Assembly: GCA_014925825.1 (NCBI GenBank)
Contig: JACGCK010000214.1
Coordinates: 1 to 64,000 of the forward strand
Reading direction: 5' to 3'
Source: Pholiota molesta
Taxonomy: Eukaryota > Basidiomycota > Agaricomycetes > Agaricales > Strophariaceae
DNA: 64,000 nt
The notes beneath the pieces are model-generated. The model did not search any database. It saw nothing but the letters and a program-made list of their open reading frames with translations, and was not told the origin of the DNA. Made by a program: the position numbers and the translations under genes. Shown here piece by piece: positions 59,231 to 64,000 of this stretch; the stretch's first letter is position 1, and every line of letters starts with the position of its first letter.

Positions 59231-59455
59231 TCGTCGTTGTTGGTTTGTCGGCGGCGGCGGCGTCGATGGTGGCCGCTGACACCTATGCTCGCGGCGAGCA
59301 TCGTCGTCCGTCGTTGTACAGTGGTAGGGGGGTAGAGAGAGAAGCGGAGAGACGAACGAGTTGAACTCGTTCGTCGTTGTTGGTTTGTTGTCGGCGGCGG
59401 CGTCAATGGTGGCCGCTGACTCCTATGCTCGCGAGTCGCGGCGAGCATCGTGGCT
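59230..59455. repeat. Second tandem repeat in the hAT element, about 145-bp period
   Basis: TTCGTCGTTGTTGGTTTGT, then GGCGGCGGCGTC(G/A)ATGGTGGCCGCTGAC and GCGGCGAGCATCG, occurs twice (near 59230 and 59370). A third related GTCGTTGT piece is near 59633. Confidence 0.65.
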
Positions 59456-60139
59456 CGCAGACGGGGTACTGCGGCGACGGCAGTGACCACTGACTAGCAG
59501 TGGCGTTGTCCGGGCTCGGCAGTGGGGACGGACGGACACGGAGCCCTGTATACATGAGACGAACAAGCGCTGGGCTCGTCGTGGTAGGGGGAGAAAGTAG
59601 CGGGGACTCGGGAGACGAACGAGTTGAACTCGTTCGTCGTTGTTTTGGTTGTGGTTGTCGACGTCTGCGGCTGCGGCGTCGATGCTATCGTGCGCTGTTG
59701 CGTTGAAATCCTGCACTGCCGTGTTCACATCAGATAAAGGTATAAGAATTAAGAATGAAAACATACCTTGTAGGGGACGACGACGACACGTCATCCCCTT
59801 GTCCCTCAACCCACTGCTACCCAGTGCCGGCGTCGTCATCGCAGTCGATTATCGTCGTCATGCTTCGCGCATGGTTGGCGGTCGGGTCGCGGTGTGTTCG
59901 AGGGTGGATGCGGAGATACTTGTAAGTAGAGTTGGACGCAAGCGCTACTCGCAGATGGTATTCAAACTCCGACTGAACACGTGAAAGCCCGGGCCTGGGC
60001 CGGCGGCCTCGGGCTTTGAAAAACCTCAGGCCAGGCCCTAGGCCCTCTCAAGCCCACAGCATGGGCCCGGCTTGGCCCGGCCTAAGTAGGCTCGGCTTGG
60101 CCCGGCTTTGGGCTTGAGGCCCGAGCCCGGACAACACTA

Positions 60140-60147
60140 CTTGAGCG
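60140..60147 (+). repeat. hAT target-site duplication, right (CTTGAGCG)
   Basis: Direct repeat of 55240-55247, flanking the element. Confidence 0.95.
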
Positions 60148-62210
60148 TGTTGATCACCATTGAAATACAAATCTGCTGCCTTGTTGGAACCAATAAGGAG
60201 ATGAAGATAGTGCTCGTACAACAGATGATCTCCCGATACTATGTCTCGGAGCTTCAAACTCTCGCTGTCAAACCTTGCAGACTCCTTTGTCAGCGGAACC
60301 AATGCCCGTAACGGTTCATTTATTGAGTCAGCTTTCCTAATTTTGTCCATTTCGTCTGCTCCGAGTCTCACCATTGCAATGGTGGCCAGTGACGTGAGGC
60401 CCACATCTTGGTAGTATTTGGGAAGTTCTGCTTTGATCACAGATTCGAAGGAGGAGACGTGGGATGCATAGATTGTCAAATAATCATTGGTTTTCTATCA
60501 CATGGAGAAAAAAATTGAATTGGATAGAAAAATGAGGTCCAACAAAATCCCAACTTACCAAAGCTTCCAGAAAAATTGAAACCAGGTATCTGTAATCACC
60601 TTGGGGTGGATCGTAGATTCCGCAAATGACCAATATTGTTGCAATGAGAATTTATTCAGCGCACTTTCGACTGTCTTGGTCAGCGGTATCCTAGGCAAGA
60701 CTCTCGTATTAATTCCACCAATAATTTTACTAGCCAAGCAGATGGATGGATGTAGAATGAAGATGGATCCATCAGTTTCGCGAGAGATTTAGAAACAAGA
60801 TTTTCTTGAACAATCAATGTGTCGATATAAATGGCGCCGAGCGTGAACATCTCCGAGAAAATCACCGAAAGAAGCATGGTATAAATAGATACGATTTTCG
60901 AGGGAATATTCATATTCATTCACCAAATCAATGTTTTCTGGGAGGTGGCAGATTGAAGCCAACGGTGAAAGGGCAATCTCCACGTCCCCAGGTTCTAGAT
61001 CCAGAAGAAATTCGATACAATCTGCCCGGTCCATGGAAACAAACCCGGTGATTACAAGCCCAAGAATGCTGAGAACGATGTCTGGATCAGGGCAAGAGCC
61101 CAAGATGTGCATATATAATGTATTGAGTTCAGAAAAGGGAGGTCACGCCGTGTGGGGCGCAGGCCCATTATCACTTCCAACCGACGATGTGGACAATCAA
61201 TGGGGGCCGAGACGTACTTGACCACCACAGAAGCGTAGATAAACTGCCCTGATGACTTTTGAATAAGCTTGTCCATGTCCGATGGTTCAGGCCAGACCGC
61301 CGGAACGAGGTTACGGTGGGATGCGTGGCCTGGATCTCCTGGAATGAGTCCTTGAGGAACAAGCGGATGTCATCATCTGGTTTGAACGAATCATCCAAGA
61401 CGAGTGAGCGCCATAGTCCGGCGAGCGGAGATGAATTGAAAGTGAGGGTGAGGTGCTGTTCCAGTCGACTGGCGATTAGAAAAATGAGGGCAGTTTTTCG
61501 TGCCGAAGCATATTCGCGAGTGCTCTGAGGATCATGCTCTGCATGCGAGGATCGTCGCATTCGTCTAATCCATCGATGAGGACGAGGCGAATTCAAGGGT
61601 TGAGATCGTTAAAGAATCCTGCGGCGTCAAGAGCTTTGAGTGGTTCGACGACGAGAGACTGCAGCTGGGTGGCGATGGATTTGTCGAAAATAAGGGGATC
61701 GCGTTCAATGACACTCTCAAGATATGGCTTGATTTCGGGATAGTCATGGCAATCTGGTAGGCGATGGTCGCAACTAGTGCCTTGAACGTGTTCCTCATTG
61801 GATCGGATCGACCAAAAAAGAAACTCGCAAGGAGGAGCTTGTGCTCAAAACATTGCTCCGCGATCGTTTGGAGGATGGCCGATTTTCCTGCTCCCGCGGG
61901 GCCATAGAGCCAGAGAATGAGCGCTTCGCGATCATTGTGACCAAAAATCCATCCCATCAAGTATTCCAGGACGGCAACGCGAGTGTTCGGGTGGCATTTG
62001 GGTGGGTCAAAGTGGGCGCTGGAGTTGTGGAAGGCACTGGGGGCACATGCCTTCTGTAGTTCTTTGAATGCTGTTAATGTATAGGTAATATATCATTATG
62101 TTAATGTGTATCCGAGGGACAAGGCGTTGCCGATGCATCATACCTGAGCTCCCGACGCTGGCAGCAAAATTTCCCCCCGTTATTGCAATGTTTTGACTAT
62201 GAGCGAACAT
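60140..62210 (-). pseudogene. NACHT NTPase, copy 3, N-terminal part (frameshifted, split by hAT)
   Basis: Exon 1 is 62210-62144 (67 nt, as in copies 1 and 2), encoding FAHSQNIAITGGNF. Exon 2 starts at 62070. Walker A GPAGAGKS is intact. Frames then shift near 61740 (one base lost after AMTIP), near 61490 (before IFLIASR, restoring it), near 61300 (HPTV) and again near 61110-60840. The part 60479-60140 (AELPKYYQDVGLTSLATIAMV) is in one frame up to the insertion. The lesions are in different places from copy 1, so the copies decayed independently. Confidence 0.9.
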
Positions 62211-62264
62211 ATTGTGGTTCTATCGCGCAGTGAATCACTGAATGTAGACGTGGTTGAGTGCAGA

Positions 62265-62615
62265 CACGGCGGACATTCAACTGTCAGGTCGTGCCGATAC
62301 TTGCGCTGTTAGGTTTGTGTTAGGTTATTGTGAGGTTGCTTTTAGGTTATTGTTAGGGTGCTTGTTGGGTGCTTGTTAGGTTAATATTCTGGTCACGGTA
62401 TCTGCTGTCACTCTGTGCCGCGTTAGATTTGTCAAGACCCTGCCTATACAATAGTCTACATGAGCATTACATTTGTTGCTACACGAGAGCGTGACAACCG
62501 AGCTTGTGACCACTAGTATTACCTCGCTAAATACCTAACAGCCACCTAACAGCCACCTAACAATAGCCTAACAGCGCAAGCGCCGGCACAACCTGACAGT
62601 TGAATGTCCGCCGTG
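62265..62615. mobile_element. 351-bp MITE with about 47-bp terminal inverted repeats (CACTA-like)
   Basis: The ends CACGGCGGACATTCAACTG and their inverted partner (62592-62615 region) extend to about 47 bp with a few mismatches. A 3-bp AGA flanks both sides (62262-62264, 62616-62618). The inside is made of short GTTAGG(T)-type repeats and encodes nothing. NACHT copies 1 and 2 lack it at the same place upstream (GAGTGCA.. and GAGCGCAGAC), giving an empty site. The CAC ends and 3-bp duplication suggest a CACTA/Plavaka-like parent; this class call is tentative. Confidence 0.85.
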
Positions 62616-62618
62616 AGA

Positions 62619-63532
62619 GAATCGAGTTGCGTTCATTTCTAGGTTCGTGGGTATTTCAATATTCTTGATGCTGTGCATCGTTGTATAGCCTTCACAAGTT
62701 AATCCTAGGAGGTTACAGTCGATTGGTCTTTTGAGATCCAGGCACATTTTCTAATTTTGGAATGCCACCCTAGATCGCATCACACGCAGCCCGAAACCGG
62801 CTCTGCCGTTACGTGCCGCGCCGTGCCGCATCTTTTCTTAATCCGTCACCTGTAATTAAAATCAAAATACCCCCGCTCCCCCAAAAAAACAAAATATACT
62901 TGATTAGTTACCATGCCGCTTACATATGAGCCGTGATGCACAGAAATATATCTCGTGTATAAGTATGTACAGGTGGGAAGATTAACAACCATGCTATAGT
63001 GTAGTGGGCTATGATCCAAAGGCTGTGTTCAATGCTGGTCGATTACGTCGTGCTGCCGAGTGGCTGGTTCTAATCCCGATGCGAGCAGGCTTTATCCACT
63101 CGTCCCATTATATTGGCTCTCCGTGCAGTGCCTTTTACTACATTGCATTTCACCGGACTCTTATTTTTTATGTATGCATGAAAATAAATCTATAGTGGCC
63201 CATTTCTCTGCGAACTCAATGTTACCTGTCCCATACAAGTTGTAAATAATTTTAATTCTTATGGATGTAAGTGAATAAAACAAATAATATTAGGGTAGCA
63301 AATCTATGAGGTAGCAACTAAAGGTATATGTCGTCGTAAAGACGAAGGCAAGATCAATGGGAAAAAACTATGTGCATCACAAAATATAGAGAAGTTTAGT
63401 AAAATGAATGTAGTGAATCAAGGTTTATATATGGTCCGAGTAATGACAGTGGAGGTTAAGAAGTAGGTAGAAAACTAGGTTACTATTACTGGGCGAAACA
63501 ATTCGAAAGGGAAATGGTACAGATCCGAGTCA
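62619..63532. other. Intergenic
   Basis: Beyond the NACHT 5' flank (to about 62700) I see no coding sequence. A tRNA-like string (GAGTGGCTGGTTCTAATCCCGATG, 63058-63081) does not fold into a tRNA. Confidence 0.45.
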
Positions 63533-63910
63533 TTAATCATCGGAATTGCCAGTAAGGTCGATGACCTGGACTGAACAGATGTGGCCCCGCATTCCAGTCG
63601 CTGTCGCAATCATACGGCAACGGGAACACCTGACAAATAGCGAACGGAACTGTGCATCGCTGAGGCCACCTCCATGGACACTGTCGAGCTGCATCAGAAG
63701 GTTGAATGTGGAGGGCGGCCTCGTTGGTGGGGCATTTGGTATGGCAGTAAAGGGGTCAACATTTTCATTGATGCCTATAATCAAAGCCTTAGTATCGTAA
63801 AATATATTATTTCTAAGCAATACACTCACTGACTCTTGTCCTAGGCCGTTTCGCAGGTCGCTGAGGAATGGCTCGCATTCGGTTGCCAATGGGAGTATGT
63901 GTAGAGACAC
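63533..63910 (-). CDS. 3' end of an unrecognised gene (partial, continues past the window)
   Basis: The acceptor AATAG precedes the exon at 63910. A possible 42-nt intron (63829-63788, GTGAGT..CTAAG) lies inside; it is a multiple of three, so the frame is open with or without it. The C-terminus has a cysteine pattern RCSRCRMIATATGMRGHIC and ends VQVIDLTGNSDD, a canonical-looking SUMO-interacting motif (V-I-D-L-T plus acidic). Proteins with this tail are frequent and uncharacterised in basidiomycetes. The 5' part lies to the right of the window, so size and domains are unknown. Confidence 0.55.
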   Translation of the reverse strand: MSLHILPLATECEPFLSDLRNGLGQESVSVLLRNNIFYDTKALIIGINENVDPFTAIPNAPPTRPPSTFNLLMQLDSVHGGGLSDAQFRSLFVRCSRCRMIATATGMRGHICSVQVIDLTGNSDD

Positions 63911-64000
63911 CTATTGGAGAATGGGTTATTCAAATTCAATGCTCAACAACCACTAATATAAACACATACTGCTGGACGATGATGAAGATTCCTGAGATAA

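Larger units (their letters stand above)
55248..60139 (-). mobile_element. hAT-superfamily DNA transposon, 4,892 bp, inserted in NACHT copy 3
   Basis: The termini are a 21-bp perfect inverted repeat (55248-55268 TAGTGTTGTCCGGGCTCGGGC and 60119-60139). The 8-bp CTTGAGCG duplication flanks it. Both ends carry dense subterminal runs of GGCTTGGCC/GGCCTGGCC-type motifs (55255-55395, 59985-60130), the kind of array hAT transposases bind. One transposase gene lies on the minus strand. Between it and the right end are GC-rich direct repeats (58975-59450). The perfect TIR and TSD argue for a fairly recent insertion. Confidence 0.96.
53860..62270 (-). repeat. Inverted duplication IR2, right arm (interrupted by a hAT element)
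   Basis: This is the reverse complement of 48110-52100 plus the 4,892-bp hAT insertion (55248-60139). Net homologous length is about 3.5 kb. It contains NACHT copy 3. Confidence 0.85.

Noticed and set aside
62290..62580. TTAGG-like repeats suggesting an interstitial telomere
   Set aside because: The units are irregular (TTAGGTTATTGTTAGGG and similar), run in both orientations, and are bounded by transposon TIRs. They are the inside of a MITE.
63058..63085. B-box-like string GGTTCTAATCCCGAT
   Set aside because: No acceptor, D or anticodon stem can be formed around it.

Overview
This window looks like nuclear DNA of an Agaricomycete fungus, probably a wood-decay basidiomycete close to Polyporales. 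Genes carry many short introns (about 45-70 nt) with GT..AG borders. The recognisable genes include a secreted class II haem peroxidase, small NACHT NTPases, basidiomycete F-box proteins and multi-spanning membrane proteins. Housekeeping markers are cytochrome c, the TFIIF beta subunit, a YPI1-type PP1 inhibitor and tRNA-Ser(AGA). I cannot name the species.

Layout. 1-2.2 kb holds an F-box fragment and an F-box/LRR-like gene with a frameshift. 2.6-8.6 kb is the left arm of a long diverged inverted duplication containing an F-box gene (-); its right arm is at 30.9-35.8 kb (+). The arms flank about 22 kb. That interior holds a truncated NACHT pseudogene (9.6-11 kb), a 7-TM protein (13.8 kb), cytochrome c (15.8 kb), YPI1 (17.4 kb), TFIIF beta (18.6-19.9 kb, -), and a second 7-TM protein (22.2 kb) preceded by serial partial copies of its own 5' region. 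It also holds an F-box-like pseudogene (23.8 kb) with a fragment copy at 27.7 kb, and a MYND-finger protein (26 kb). Two directly repeated alpha/beta-hydrolase genes lie on either side of the right arm: a pseudogene at 28.8-30.3 kb and an intact copy at 36.3-37.8 kb.

From 38 kb: a generic-type class II peroxidase (-), tRNA-Ser, and three tandem 4-TM genes (41.9, 44.1 and 45.9 kb) with an identical 7-exon layout that includes an 11-nt microexon. Then comes a second inverted duplication (about 48.1-52.1 kb against 53.9-62.3 kb). Each arm carries a NACHT gene plus the 3' end of a 4-TM gene, and the spacer carries a disrupted HMG/YABBY-like gene. The right-arm NACHT copy is split by a 4,892-bp hAT transposon with a 21-bp perfect TIR and an 8-bp target duplication; the left arm preserves the uninterrupted site. 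A 351-bp MITE sits just upstream of that copy. The window ends in the 3' part of an unrecognised gene.

Overall this is a duplication-rich stretch. Paralogous F-box, NACHT, hydrolase and 4-TM genes have been copied, inverted and partly pseudogenised around a few conserved single-copy genes. All exon coordinates are hand-derived from splice consensus, frame continuity and paralog comparison. Arm boundaries are approximate.
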